From positions 310,001 to 374,000 of the forward strand of contig NZ_JBKQGY010000002.1 of the NCBI RefSeq assembly GCF_050487225.1: a stretch of DNA of 64,000 bases. The letters run 5' to 3'. Source of the stretch: Paenalcaligenes sp050487225. GTDB lineage: Bacteria; Pseudomonadota; Gammaproteobacteria; Burkholderiales; Burkholderiaceae_B. Both the position numbers and the translations under genes were made by a program. Within the stretch, counting starts at the first letter, position 1. Each line of letters starts with the position of its first letter. The notes under the pieces were generated by a model. The model was not told where the DNA came from. It saw only the letters and a program-made list of their open reading frames with translations, and searched no databases. Of the stretch, positions 7,570 through 16,113 are shown in pieces.

Positions 7570-10500
7570 ATGCCAATACGATTAAGCCCCATCATGATGG
7601 GCCTGCTTGCCGCATCTCTGCCCTCGGTAGCATCCATAGCGTGGGCTGCCGACCTTGGCCAGATTATTGTGGACGACCCCACCGGCAGCACACACCGCAC
7701 CTTAGACCCTGGCGACACCGTAACCTTTGCAGGTTATGGCGCTGCTATTGATGTTTCTGTTGCAGGTAATAGCCTGACCGCCGATCAAATCACCATCAAC
7801 ACCAGCAATCAAGGTATTGGTGCACAGGCAAAAATGGGCGGCAAAATATCACTAGCCAATAGCACCATCAAAACGGCAGGCTCGAACCAAGGTATGCATG
7901 GTTTGCTCGCCACAGGCACAGACAGCCTGATCACAGCAACCAACACCGATATTTCCACCCAAGGCTCATTCTCATATGGTGTTCTTGCCCAAAAAGGGGG
8001 GCGCATTGAACTCAATGGCGGCCATATAACTACCGCCGACAACCAATCCAGCGGCATCAGAGTTGAGGGCACGAACTCAAACGTAATAGCCAAGAATCTA
8101 GACATTACTACTAGCGCTTACTCAGCCCATGGCGTTTATATTACAGACTCAGGCAAAGCCACATTAGAAAACGTCAACGTGAAGGTTAGCGGAAACTCTA
8201 CACAAGCCATACTTGTTTATGGCGCGAATGCTCTCTTATCACTACGCGACACTCACCTAGAAGCCCAAAATGGCCTCGGTGTACAACTACAAAGCGGCAA
8301 ATTCGACATGGATGGCGGCTCTATTACATCAGCCAGTACTGCACTGTATCTAGGTTCACTTTCCGGAAACCAAGGAGCCTCCGCCACACTAAAGAACACA
8401 AAGCTAGTCTCCAACGGTGGTTTCCTCTATGGCATTGATATAAATGCCAAAAATGCCTCTGCTACGCTTGAAAACGTTTCTATTTCAGCCTTCGGAACAG
8501 TAGAAGGAACCGGTGTATGGCTACCATCAGTTGGGACTTCGTTAAAAGCCAAGAATTTTGAGATTAACGTCTCTCATATGGGCATTGACAACCGAGCCGG
8601 TCACGTCACCTTAGAAGATGGAAAAATTACCACCCAAGCAACCAACGGCTATGGGTTGTATGTGTCTAGAGAGTACGGTTCTTCTGCCACCATTAAAACC
8701 AAAAACGTGCAGATAGAAACCTTTGGCAATAGCGCCGTGGGAGCTCTCACTCGTATTTCTGGTGCTGAAATTCATTTAGAAGATAGCTCTATCACCACAC
8801 ACGGTGATGGCGCATACGGCTTATTTGCCAGTGGCACCAACTCAAAACTTACCACCCGCAACACCACCGTCACAACCTCTGGCGATGGCGCGAGCGGTCT
8901 GGCCATGAGCAACCGCACCATCATCAATTTGGACAACACCAAAATTGATGTATCTGGCGTAGACGCACGCGGTATATGGAGCTACGTCACCGTCGCTGAT
9001 TTCACAAATGCTTTCTCTCTAACCAATGGCTCTAGTATCAGCACGCAAGATGGCGCTGGCTTATTGCTTACAGGTGGTAATCACAACATCACTCTAGATA
9101 ATGCCAGCATCACTGCCCGCACCGGTGGCGTGGAAGATGATGGCATACTGTTGCACGCTCGCGCCCTGACCGTCACCAGCGGTGGTGTATCTACTGACCT
9201 AGAAACTGGCCAAGTAGACCTAGACGCTACCAAAGCCACCCTCACTGGTGATGTGCTGATGGATAGCGGTGTCATCGACATTTCCCTCAAAGACCACTCC
9301 ACTCTCACAGGCGCACTACGAGAGCGCGGGACTGGCCGTATTAATAGCCTAAGCGTGGATCAATCTAGCACGTGGAATGTACGCGGCAACTCCACTCTGG
9401 ACTCCCTCAACAATACCGGCGTAGTAGCTTTTGTTTCCCCCGGTGCCAGCGGCAACTTCAAAACACTGACGGTTAAAAACTATGTAGGTGGCGGCACACT
9501 GGTGATGAACACCAAGCTGGGCGATGATAACTCCCCTACCGATAAACTCATCATTGATGGCGGAACCACTTCTGGCAACACCGCTTTGCGCGTACGCAAT
9601 GCGGGCGGTTCTGGTGGCCAAACCCTTGAAGGTATACGACTCGTAGAAACCATCAATGGCGGCACTACCACTACCGACGCCTTTCACTTGGACAGCGGCT
9701 CTACCGGCTATCGCTCCAGCACTACCACGGTAGCGGTCAATGGCTATGACTACAGCCTAATACGAGGCGGTAATGGCGGCACGGAAAACGACTGGTATCT
9801 GACATCGGAATACACACCACCCGTAGACCCCGAACCACCTGTAGACCCAGAGCCGCCGGTGGACCCTGAACCACCAGTAAAACCTGAACCTCCCATAAAG
9901 CCGGAGCCTCCTATTAAGCCACCAGTCATTCCACCGGTAGGCCCAGGCGCTAAGAACGTATCACCGGAAAGTGGTGCTTACATAGGCAACCAACTAGCCG
10001 CTACGCGTCTGTTCATGCACTCACTGCACGACAGATCATCCGTCAGTAATGACTCGGTGGACCTGAGTGATGGCCGTCGCATGTGGGCACGCGCACAAGC
10101 TCGTCACGACAGCGGTTTGCGCATGTCTGAAGGCAACGTGCGCATCAAAACCGACAGCACAATGTTGCAACTAGGCGGCGACCTGCTACGTCACTCTGTG
10201 AGCACCGATGGCGCGCTGTACGTAGGCGTCATGGCGGGTTACGGCGACACCCAAACCCACTCCACCTCTACCATGCGCGCGCCCAAAACCGGCAAAACCT
10301 CACGGGTACGTGCCAAGGGTAAAGTCTCGGGTTATTCAGTAGGTATGTACGGCACTATTTACCAAAACGACAGCACGCGCTTAGGTGCGTATGGGGATGT
10401 TTGGCTGCAATATGGTCGCTACTCTAACCGCCTAAACAGTGAGTTAGGTTCAGCCAGTTATCACTCAAACATCTGGACTGCCTCGGTAGAGTCTGGCTAT

Positions 10501-10932
10501 GCCTTCCAGCCTTTTTCTGCTGACTCTGCACTAGGCAATATGGTGGTAGAACCTCATGCCCAAGTCACCTACAGCAACTACGATGCCAACGATGTCACCC
10601 TACAAGGCACCAGAATGCGTAGCGGTAACAACGACAACTGGAACACCCGTGTGGGTGTCAGACTCTACCCACATGCCAAGCCAGACGCCAGCCACGCTAC
10701 GCTCTTGCCTTTTATAGAAGCCAACTGGCTGTACAGCGGTGATACCGCATCCGTACGCATGGGTAACAACACGCTGGACGCACAACCGTCCCGCAATGCT
10801 CTGGAATTAAAACTTGGGGTACAAGGCCAACTTAGCCAACGCGTAGACATTTCTGGCCACCTTTTCGGTCAGACAGGCAGCCATAGCCAACGCGGTTACG
10901 GCGGCATGCTGAAAGTGGGGTATCGCTGGTAA
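7570..10932 (+). CDS. Autotransporter (type Va) with pertactin-like passenger
   Basis: A 1120-residue surface protein. The signal peptide covers about residues 1-28 (ending IAWA). The passenger (about 29-745) is made of repeated beta-helix turns with Gly/Asn/Thr-rich strands such as ITINTSNQGIGAQA and ITTAGNNxxxG-type repeats, followed by the autochaperone-like stretch GTLVMNTKLGDDNSPTDKL. A proline-rich linker of about 40 residues (around 750-790) repeats PPVDPE and PPIKPE units. The C-terminal beta-barrel (about 850-1120) ends LKVGYRW, with the terminal aromatic residue that the BAM complex recognises. It resembles pertactin/BrkA-like adhesins of Bordetella relatives. A terminator follows directly. 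Target and processing are unknown. Confidence 0.92.
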   Translation: MPIRLSPIMMGLLAASLPSVASIAWAADLGQIIVDDPTGSTHRTLDPGDTVTFAGYGAAIDVSVAGNSLTADQITINTSNQGIGAQAKMGGKISLANSTIKTAGSNQGMHGLLATGTDSLITATNTDISTQGSFSYGVLAQKGGRIELNGGHITTADNQSSGIRVEGTNSNVIAKNLDITTSAYSAHGVYITDSGKATLENVNVKVSGNSTQAILVYGANALLSLRDTHLEAQNGLGVQLQSGKFDMDGGSITSASTALYLGSLSGNQGASATLKNTKLVSNGGFLYGIDINAKNASATLENVSISAFGTVEGTGVWLPSVGTSLKAKNFEINVSHMGIDNRAGHVTLEDGKITTQATNGYGLYVSREYGSSATIKTKNVQIETFGNSAVGALTRISGAEIHLEDSSITTHGDGAYGLFASGTNSKLTTRNTTVTTSGDGASGLAMSNRTIINLDNTKIDVSGVDARGIWSYVTVADFTNAFSLTNGSSISTQDGAGLLLTGGNHNITLDNASITARTGGVEDDGILLHARALTVTSGGVSTDLETGQVDLDATKATLTGDVLMDSGVIDISLKDHSTLTGALRERGTGRINSLSVDQSSTWNVRGNSTLDSLNNTGVVAFVSPGASGNFKTLTVKNYVGGGTLVMNTKLGDDNSPTDKLIIDGGTTSGNTALRVRNAGGSGGQTLEGIRLVETINGGTTTTDAFHLDSGSTGYRSSTTTVAVNGYDYSLIRGGNGGTENDWYLTSEYTPPVDPEPPVDPEPPVDPEPPVKPEPPIKPEPPIKPPVIPPVGPGAKNVSPESGAYIGNQLAATRLFMHSLHDRSSVSNDSVDLSDGRRMWARAQARHDSGLRMSEGNVRIKTDSTMLQLGGDLLRHSVSTDGALYVGVMAGYGDTQTHSTSTMRAPKTGKTSRVRAKGKVSGYSVGMYGTIYQNDSTRLGAYGDVWLQYGRYSNRLNSELGSASYHSNIWTASVESGYAFQPFSADSALGNMVVEPHAQVTYSNYDANDVTLQGTRMRSGNNDNWNTRVGVRLYPHAKPDASHATLLPFIEANWLYSGDTASVRMGNNTLDAQPSRNALELKLGVQGQLSQRVDISGHLFGQTGSHSQRGYGGMLKVGYRW

Positions 10933-10987
10933 GCAAATACAGCCTAATTTCAGGTTGCGGAAGACACCCACACGCTATATTTTTAAT

Positions 10988-11026
10988 CAGGGAGAAAGTA
11001 AGCTATCGTACTTTCTCCCTGTTTTT
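10988..11026 (+). terminator. Rho-independent terminator after the autotransporter
   Basis: A 13-bp perfect stem (10988-11000 with 11009-11021), an 8-nt loop and a run of five T. It separates the autotransporter from the TonB-like gene and shows that the latter cannot start before it. Confidence 0.9.
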
Positions 11027-11041
11027 ATTCTGAAGGTAGTC

Positions 11042-11554
11042 ATGGGCAACGCTTCCACACGAATCAGACATTGGCTATACGCCTGCTTCCTCTCGCTCTG
11101 CATGCTTCCGCTTGCAGCACACGCCTCTGCTCCACAATCCCCTGCAGCAGAGCAGAGATGGCAACATCAGGTTCGTTCACTCATTTCCAGAAATGTAAGC
11201 TACCCCGCTAACGCCCGCACCGCAGGTGCCTCGGGTAAAGTAGTGGTACATCTAACGGTAAAGCGTGATGGCTCTATAGAGTCACTTGAACTCGCTGAAT
11301 CCGCAGGAAATCGAGACTTAGACAGTGCTGTACTTAACGCTATTAGACGGGTTAGACAATTTCCTCCCTTCCCTGAGGAAATGGCTGCTCAAGACAGCGT
11401 AGCCTTTGCAGTACCTATTGATTTCCACCTCGACACCCCATCCCCTAACCCCTATACCCCACCTACTGCCCGACCCAAGGTCAAACCGTCGCCTGCTGCT
11501 GATGAGTTTGCTGAGTTCCTGAAGTCGCTGTCAAAACCAGCGGAAAAACGATAA
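11042..11554 (+). CDS. TonB C-terminal domain energy transducer-like protein
   Basis: A 170-residue protein. The ATG at 11042 has GAAGG 6 bases upstream and lies after the terminator, so the longer frame starting at 10955 is not used. A signal-like hydrophobic segment (WLYACFLSLCMLPLAAHA) is followed by a TonB C-terminal domain at about 35-125 (RNVSYPANARTAGASGKVVV, SAVLNAIRRVRQFPPFP). Classical TonB carries an N-terminal anchor and a long proline spacer; here the anchor looks cleavable and the proline stretch comes after the domain (PSPNPYTPPTARPKVKP). It may be periplasmic. No exbB or exbD is adjacent. Confidence 0.8.
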   Translation: MGNASTRIRHWLYACFLSLCMLPLAAHASAPQSPAAEQRWQHQVRSLISRNVSYPANARTAGASGKVVVHLTVKRDGSIESLELAESAGNRDLDSAVLNAIRRVRQFPPFPEEMAAQDSVAFAVPIDFHLDTPSPNPYTPPTARPKVKPSPAADEFAEFLKSLSKPAEKR

Positions 11555-11594
11555 CCACTGTATCTTCACCCCTACTTTTGCGATGGAAGCGGCC

Positions 11595-12023
11595 ATGAGC
11601 AATGCGACTTTTACCATTGATGCAGACCAGATCCGGTTCACACAGCCAGCGCTCTCTTTAGGCATTGGTTATCGCACGCTTGCGCAACAATGCTTCCACC
11701 ACACGCCCCCAACGCCCTACGAAGTAGAGATGGCGATCGCCACGGTAGAAGATCACATTGAGTCCATGCCTGAACTACTGCAAACGGCTTCGCAGCAAGT
11801 CTGTGCCGATGCTTATCTGCAAGACATAGCGCGTAGGACGGGTGACGAGCAGACACTTAGCCAACTTGAGCTAGAACGCCTCTTTAACCGGATGGCCGAT
11901 GTGGTGTCGGGTAGCCCCATGAAAGACGGTGAGTTTCCCGACGATACGAACTTTTTTAGTTATCTGCTGATCGTTAGGGAGCTGTCGCACCATTTAAAGA
12001 TTCAGCGCATCGCGACTGCATAG
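11595..12023 (+). CDS. Hypothetical protein
   Basis: A 142-residue soluble, acidic, mostly helical protein that I do not recognise. The ATG at 11595 is chosen over the one at 11583 because GGAAG lies 6 bases before it. The sequence has a segment EMAIATVEDHIESMP and a second helix-rich part (LSQLELERLFNRMADVV), without cysteines arranged as metal sites and without membrane segments. It is read in the same direction as the TonB-like gene, 40 bases after it, and could be co-transcribed. Confidence 0.6.
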   Translation: MSNATFTIDADQIRFTQPALSLGIGYRTLAQQCFHHTPPTPYEVEMAIATVEDHIESMPELLQTASQQVCADAYLQDIARRTGDEQTLSQLELERLFNRMADVVSGSPMKDGEFPDDTNFFSYLLIVRELSHHLKIQRIATA

Positions 12024-12090
12024 CGCCTAGCAAGACACCACTCAATCATGCTGGCACAGAAGTCCTCAATGATGATGAAGCAAACAGGCA

Positions 12091-13146
12091 CTACGTTGTA
12101 ATCGCCTGCGCCAACTTCTGAATGGACAACGGCGCACTGCCCTCGGCATCGTTGCTGATGGTCACGTAAGCAGGCTGCCCTGCCCCAGTAATCCCACGAA
12201 TCGTACGCGCTAATACTGCTCGTGTAGGCTCATCCTCGCTGAGAATGGCATCAAAAGGATCGTGCTTTTTCTGCGCATCCGCATAGCCATACGCACCAAA
12301 AATACGGTTCAAACTCCACCGGCACACCAACGGCCCCGGCCATAATGCGCGCAGTATAGGTAGTTGCGCTTCTATAGGTGGCATTTTCCCGTGCAGACCT
12401 AGACAGAACGTGGCTCCATTCGCTTTTAGCGTGTCTACCAAGGCTTGCCCTAGCAGTTCGGGGTCGCGTACTTCGACGGCGACAACCACGTAGTCACACC
12501 CAGATAACTCTTCTCGAACCGCCGTCAACATATGACCCATTTTTTCAAACAGTTCAGCGGTGCTGGTCAACCAACTCAAAGGCAAAGGGCTTAACTGAAA
12601 CACCAGCACACCCAACTTGTCCCGTAACCCTTCAAGCGCTGGCCGCACAAAATCTCGTATGGCCAATGACGGATCAAGAAAACTAGGATTCAGCTCGCGC
12701 GACCTACCCTCTTCACTACGCACCTGAGCATCGGTAATACTGGCGGGGCATTTCACCACAAAGCGAAAATCATCACTCACCTGCCCGGCATACGCCGCAT
12801 ACTGACTGGCCGTTAACGGACGCCAAAACGTGCGATCAATACATACCGTACGTAACAGCGGATGCTGATGATAGGCCCCTAGGCCATGCTTAGACAGCAC
12901 ACTAGGGTCGTAATCGCCATCCCATATCAGTCCATCCCAGCCAGGGTATGACCAGGTAGAAACACCGAAGCGCAGTTGTTCAGGAAGTTGCTGCGCAAGC
13001 GATTCCCACTCTTGTGCTGCCGGAGCAGGCAGCACTTTGGCTGTGCCTTTGCGTGCGGCAGTTGTAGGTTTCTTACGTGAAGTCGCCGGCGTAGCGGCGG
13101 TGGTCTCGGGCAACGGCAGCGCATTGCCGAAAAGGTCGTCTTGCAT
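12091..13146 (-). CDS. DUF72 (YecE-like) family protein
   Basis: A 351-residue protein with a TIM-barrel DUF72 domain from about residue 55: FGVSTWSYPGWDGLIW, then VCIDRTFWRPLTASQYAAY, FRFVVKCPASIT and VAVEVRDPELL, all family landmarks. The first 50 residues are a basic, low-complexity extension (TTAATPATSRKKPTTAARK), as seen in several proteobacterial members. The biochemical role of the family is not established, although a nuclease-like or sugar-active fold has been suggested. It stands alone on the minus strand. Confidence 0.88.
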   Translation of the reverse strand: MQDDLFGNALPLPETTAATPATSRKKPTTAARKGTAKVLPAPAAQEWESLAQQLPEQLRFGVSTWSYPGWDGLIWDGDYDPSVLSKHGLGAYHQHPLLRTVCIDRTFWRPLTASQYAAYAGQVSDDFRFVVKCPASITDAQVRSEEGRSRELNPSFLDPSLAIRDFVRPALEGLRDKLGVLVFQLSPLPLSWLTSTAELFEKMGHMLTAVREELSGCDYVVVAVEVRDPELLGQALVDTLKANGATFCLGLHGKMPPIEAQLPILRALWPGPLVCRWSLNRIFGAYGYADAQKKHDPFDAILSEDEPTRAVLARTIRGITGAGQPAYVTISNDAEGSAPLSIQKLAQAITT

Positions 13147-13651
13147 ACTGGTCTACGGGTACTGAATTAAGCGTGAATACCACCGTACCAAAGCTGTGCT
13201 ATCACAGCAAGAAGTGCACTAAAAGGGGTATCCGGGATAAGTCACATTATTACATCTCAAACATGTGCTGTACGTAGGTTCATCAGAGTTACCCCCCTCG
13301 TTTGCACAATAATTTCTTCCATACTCCCACAATGTCAACGAAAGATAACGAATACCTAATAGGAAGAGCTTTTCTTCTTATTTTTTCATAGCGCAAAAAC
13401 CATCATACATTCCTAGACATCAATAGTAAGACTTTACAAAGAAAAACAAATTTCACTATTTAATTGAAAATTTATTAATAAATAAAACATAAACATCACA
13501 AAAATTTACCAACACAATTAAACCACAAAATACCTCATATACTTTAGTCTATATTTTTTTAAAAAACACCAGATTCATCGCATACCACTACAAACCCTAG
13601 TAGAATAAAAAACCAAAACCTCAACACCCAACACATAACAAGTCAAGCACA
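13147..13651. other. AT-rich intergenic region
   Basis: From about 13300 the sequence turns strongly AT-rich, with many A and T runs and no open frame of note. It leads into an equally AT-rich small gene and ends near 14160. The composition differs sharply from both sides, which suggests acquired DNA or a silenced islet. No transposase, repeat pair or tRNA fragment was seen at its left edge. Confidence 0.5.
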
Positions 13652-14077
13652 ATGAAAAAAACCATCACAATACTTATTACATCTATCCTTTTATCATCTT
13701 TCGCAACCATAAAAGCCAACGCTAAAACAACAAATATATCAGAGGAAATAGTCGGAATTTGGGCAATGCATCCATTAAAAAATGGAATTGCCAATGTGGT
13801 TGATATAAGAGAAAACGGTGAGACAATCTTGCATCCTTTCAATTGCGAAACAAGATCAAATGAAAAACCCGAATCATCCACATACTCAATTAAAGATGAA
13901 AAATATATAGAAATAGGGAGTGGAGAAAATGCTCAAACACTAGAGATAGTTGAAATAAACGAAAACTCCATGACCTTAAGACAATCAACTGGAGATTACA
14001 GCCTAAGCTTTAAGTACAAAAAAATAGATGAAATAAACCCAATGTGTGAATTATATTATTTATACAAAAACAGATAA
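13652..14077 (+). CDS. Small secreted protein in AT-rich islet
   Basis: A 141-residue protein with a clear signal peptide (MKKTITILITSILLSSFATI, cleavage after KANA). The mature part is beta-rich and begins EEIVGIWAMHPLKNG, with GIW followed by a spaced ENGETILHPF strand, similar to lipocalin-like small secreted proteins that start with a GxW motif. Two cysteines (FNCE and MCEL) could form a disulfide. Codon use is far more AT-rich than in the neighbours. No obvious ribosome-binding site stronger than AAGCAC is seen. Function unknown. Confidence 0.72.
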   Translation: MKKTITILITSILLSSFATIKANAKTTNISEEIVGIWAMHPLKNGIANVVDIRENGETILHPFNCETRSNEKPESSTYSIKDEKYIEIGSGENAQTLEIVEINENSMTLRQSTGDYSLSFKYKKIDEINPMCELYYLYKNR

Positions 14078-14189
14078 CACAAAACAACCAAATAAAATCT
14101 ATTTCATTTAAAAAACAATCTTAAATATAGATAAAAATTAAACCGCACACCACTCTCATAGCATGATGATTAATTCGGTATAGTCTTAT

Positions 14190-14255
14190 TGAGATCAGAG
14201 CAGGGTCGGTAACCCCAAAAGGGTGTACAGAAGGAACGCAGCAAAGAAGCTAACA
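14190..14255 (+). ncRNA. Possible small RNA upstream of a strong terminator (unassigned)
   Basis: A GC-richer stretch follows a TATAGT -10-like hexamer (14180-14185) and precedes a perfect terminator (14256-14285). Two exclusive hairpins can form: GGGT with ACCC, or ACCC with GGGT around AAAA. The part GAAGGAACGCAGC is faintly like the signal recognition particle RNA loop, but the conserved GGAAGCAGCC core is not present, so ffs is not called. Confidence 0.3.
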
Positions 14256-14285
14256 AAAAGGCCCAAACCGAAGTTTGGGCCTTTT
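14256..14285. terminator. Bidirectional terminator with CGAA loop
   Basis: A perfect 13-bp stem (14256-14268 with 14273-14285) closed by CGAA. On the minus strand the stem is followed by a T run and lies 8 bases after the tRNA-Gly 3' end, so it terminates that tRNA. On the plus strand it could end a small RNA. Confidence 0.85.
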
Positions 14286-14293
14286 CAGAATTC

Positions 14294-14367
14294 TGGAGCG
14301 GGTGAAGGGAATCGAACCCTCGTATGCAGCTTGGGAAGCTGCCGTTCTACCATTGAACTACACCCGC
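14294..14367 (-). tRNA. glyU: tRNA-Gly (anticodon CCC)
   Basis: The reverse strand gives a 74-nt cloverleaf: acceptor GCGGGTG paired with CACCCGC, D-arm AGTTCAATGGTAGAAC, anticodon arm GCAGC-TTCCCAA-GCTGC with CCC at positions 34-36, T-arm GAGGGTTCGATTCCCTT, and an encoded CCA. It closely matches glyU of E. coli. Confidence 0.97.
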
Positions 14368-14488
14368 ATGGTGATATGACGCAATGCTGCGTAAAATAGA
14401 GACTTTGTCTAAGCAGCAAAGTATACCGCCGCACTGACAAAGTACCAAGATTTTTTTAGTGCTGGCTTACCCCCCTATACCGAACACC

Positions 14489-15193
14489 ATGACACACGAC
14501 ACCCAAGACAACGATAGCCCTGAGTCGCCTCACGGCCACATCAAGAGCTTTGTACACCACCGCTCTCATATCACTCCAAATCAGCAATTGGCGTTGGAAC
14601 GCCTGAAGCCGCTTTGGTCTATAGACTACCGCAACAACATCCTGCAACCGGCTACCGTCTACAAACGCGAAGCGCCTCTGATTCTAGAAATCGGTTTCGG
14701 GATGGGTGAAACCACACTTAGCATTGCCCAACAACGCCCTCAAGACGACTTCTTGGGTGTTGAGGTTTACGATGCGGGTGTGTGCTCGTTGCTACGCCGT
14801 ATTGATGACAATAAAGTCTCGAATATCCGTATCATCCAGCATGATGCTGTGGAAGTGGTGCGTGATATGATCGAACCCGATAGCCTCGCTGGGGTACATA
14901 TTTATTTCCCTGACCCTTGGCCCAAAAAGCGTCACCACAAGCGCAGGCTAGTTCAATCGCCTTTTATCAATCTGCTGAGCACCCGTCTGGCCAAAGGTGG
15001 CTACATCCACTGTGCAACTGACTGGGAACACTACGCTCACCAGATGCTGGAAGTATTGTCTGCCGAGCCGCTGCTGCAAAATACTAGCGACGGTTTTGCT
15101 GAAAGGCCTGATTACCGCCCCCTCACCAAGTTCGAAGCCCGTGGCTTGCGCTTAGGACATGGCGTGTGGGATCTGATTTTCCGCCGCATTTAA
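14489..15193 (+). CDS. trmB: tRNA (guanine-46-N7)-methyltransferase
   Basis: A 234-residue SAM-dependent enzyme that methylates G46 of tRNA. The SAM site is seen as LILEIGFGMGETTLSIA, the following acidic residue as FLGVEVYDAGVCSLL, and the catalytic and tRNA-binding stretch as HIYFPDPWPKKRHHKRRL, the hallmark of TrmB. The C-terminal part has TKFEARGLRLGHGVWDL. The ATG at 14489 is preferred over an in-frame GTG at 14459; neither has a strong ribosome-binding site. It lies 29 bases before thiS and both may be co-transcribed. Confidence 0.95.
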   Translation: MTHDTQDNDSPESPHGHIKSFVHHRSHITPNQQLALERLKPLWSIDYRNNILQPATVYKREAPLILEIGFGMGETTLSIAQQRPQDDFLGVEVYDAGVCSLLRRIDDNKVSNIRIIQHDAVEVVRDMIEPDSLAGVHIYFPDPWPKKRHHKRRLVQSPFINLLSTRLAKGGYIHCATDWEHYAHQMLEVLSAEPLLQNTSDGFAERPDYRPLTKFEARGLRLGHGVWDLIFRRI

Positions 15194-15222
15194 TTGCGCA
15201 TCCTTTTTGACGAGCTACACCG

Positions 15223-15423
15223 ATGAATATTACGTTAAATGGTGAAACCCGCCCGTTACAGACTCCCTGCACTGTGCTGGAGTTGTTGCAGGAACTGGAT
15301 TACGTAGGCAAACGCATTGCTGTTGAGATCAACGGCGACATTGTTCCCAAAAGTCAGCATGCGACACACCAACTGAACGACGGCGATCAACTGGAAATTG
15401 TGGTGGCTGTGGGCGGCGGTTAA
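15223..15423 (+). CDS. thiS: Sulfur carrier protein ThiS
   Basis: A 66-residue beta-grasp protein ending GGG, with the Gly-Gly tail that is adenylated and loaded with sulfur for thiazole synthesis in the thiamine pathway. N-terminal MNITLNGETRPL and the central VAVEINGDIVPKSQH-like segment fit the family. Its usual partner thiG is not next to it, unlike the common thiS-thiG-trmB order in related bacteria; thiG must lie elsewhere if the pathway is intact. Confidence 0.9.
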   Translation: MNITLNGETRPLQTPCTVLELLQELDYVGKRIAVEINGDIVPKSQHATHQLNDGDQLEIVVAVGGG

Positions 15424-15521
15424 GCCGGTCTCACAATCGTTAACAATCAGCGCCATGTCTGTTACACATTTGTGGTGAATAATGAAGGCTCTTTGCTTTA
15501 TTCACCACAAGGACAGACACC

Positions 15522-15965
15522 ATGAGCGTACTAAGCTTTCTGAAAAGTGTAGGCGAGAAACTGTTGGGTGCTAGCGATGCCAAAGCCGCTACCCCTGATG
15601 AATTACATAAAGAACTCGCCAAGCACCAACTGGATGCCGACGGGCTGGATATTAGTGTGAACGGCGACACCGTCACTGTTTCCGGTACTGCTGCAACAAC
15701 TGAAGCCGCTGAAAAAATCGTATTAGCACTGGGTAACACCTTGGGCGTTGCAGGTGTGGATAACAAACTGACCGTTACTGCCCCCGCTACGGCTGCTCGT
15801 ATGGTTACCGTACAAAAAGGCGATACGCTGTGGAAAATTGCCGAAACTGCTTACGGTAAAGGTAAAGGCAACGAATACAACCGTATTTTTGAAGCCAACA
15901 AACCTATGCTGAGCCACCCAGACAAAATCTATCCAGGCCAAGTGCTGCGTATTCCTGAACTCTAA
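15522..15965 (+). CDS. kbp: BON and LysM domain protein, Kbp/YgaU type
   Basis: A 147-residue cytoplasmic protein matching the E. coli potassium-binding protein Kbp (YgaU) in length and layout. A BON domain covers about 25-90 (LDISVNGDTVTVSGTAATTE, VAGVDNKLTV) and a LysM domain about 92-146 (VTVQKGDTLWKIAETAYGKG, HPDKIYPGQVLRIPEL). It has no signal peptide. The E. coli protein binds K+ and is induced by osmotic stress; the same role is inferred here. It has its own upstream region and two hairpins after it. Confidence 0.9.
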   Translation: MSVLSFLKSVGEKLLGASDAKAATPDELHKELAKHQLDADGLDISVNGDTVTVSGTAATTEAAEKIVLALGNTLGVAGVDNKLTVTAPATAARMVTVQKGDTLWKIAETAYGKGKGNEYNRIFEANKPMLSHPDKIYPGQVLRIPEL

Positions 15966-16035
15966 GTTCAGACAGTCGGCTCTAAATAGTCGCACGAATA
16001 CGTACGTTATTGACGCCTGCTACTCGTTATAAACA

Positions 16036-16113
16036 AGGCCGTTTACGCGAACCTCGCATAAACGGCCTGTGCATAAGTAAGCCGCCTCTGGCCTTAGTAC
16101 CAGAGGCGGTTTC
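16036..16113 (+). terminator. Two tandem hairpins, the second a terminator
   Basis: The first hairpin pairs AGGCCGTTTA (16036-16045) with TAAACGGCCT (16059-16068) and has no T run. The second pairs CCGCCTCTGG (16082-16091) with CCAGAGGCGG (16100-16109) and is followed by TTTCTT. They lie between the convergent kbp and ydiJ-type genes. Confidence 0.75.

Noticed and set aside
9820..9945. Tandem repeat in the autotransporter as a separate repeat element
   Set aside because: It codes for the proline-rich linker and stays in frame, so it is part of the gene.
14190..14285. 4.5S RNA (ffs) for the stretch with GAAGGAACGCAGC
   Set aside because: The conserved GGAAGCAGCC core and the closing stem of the ends are absent.
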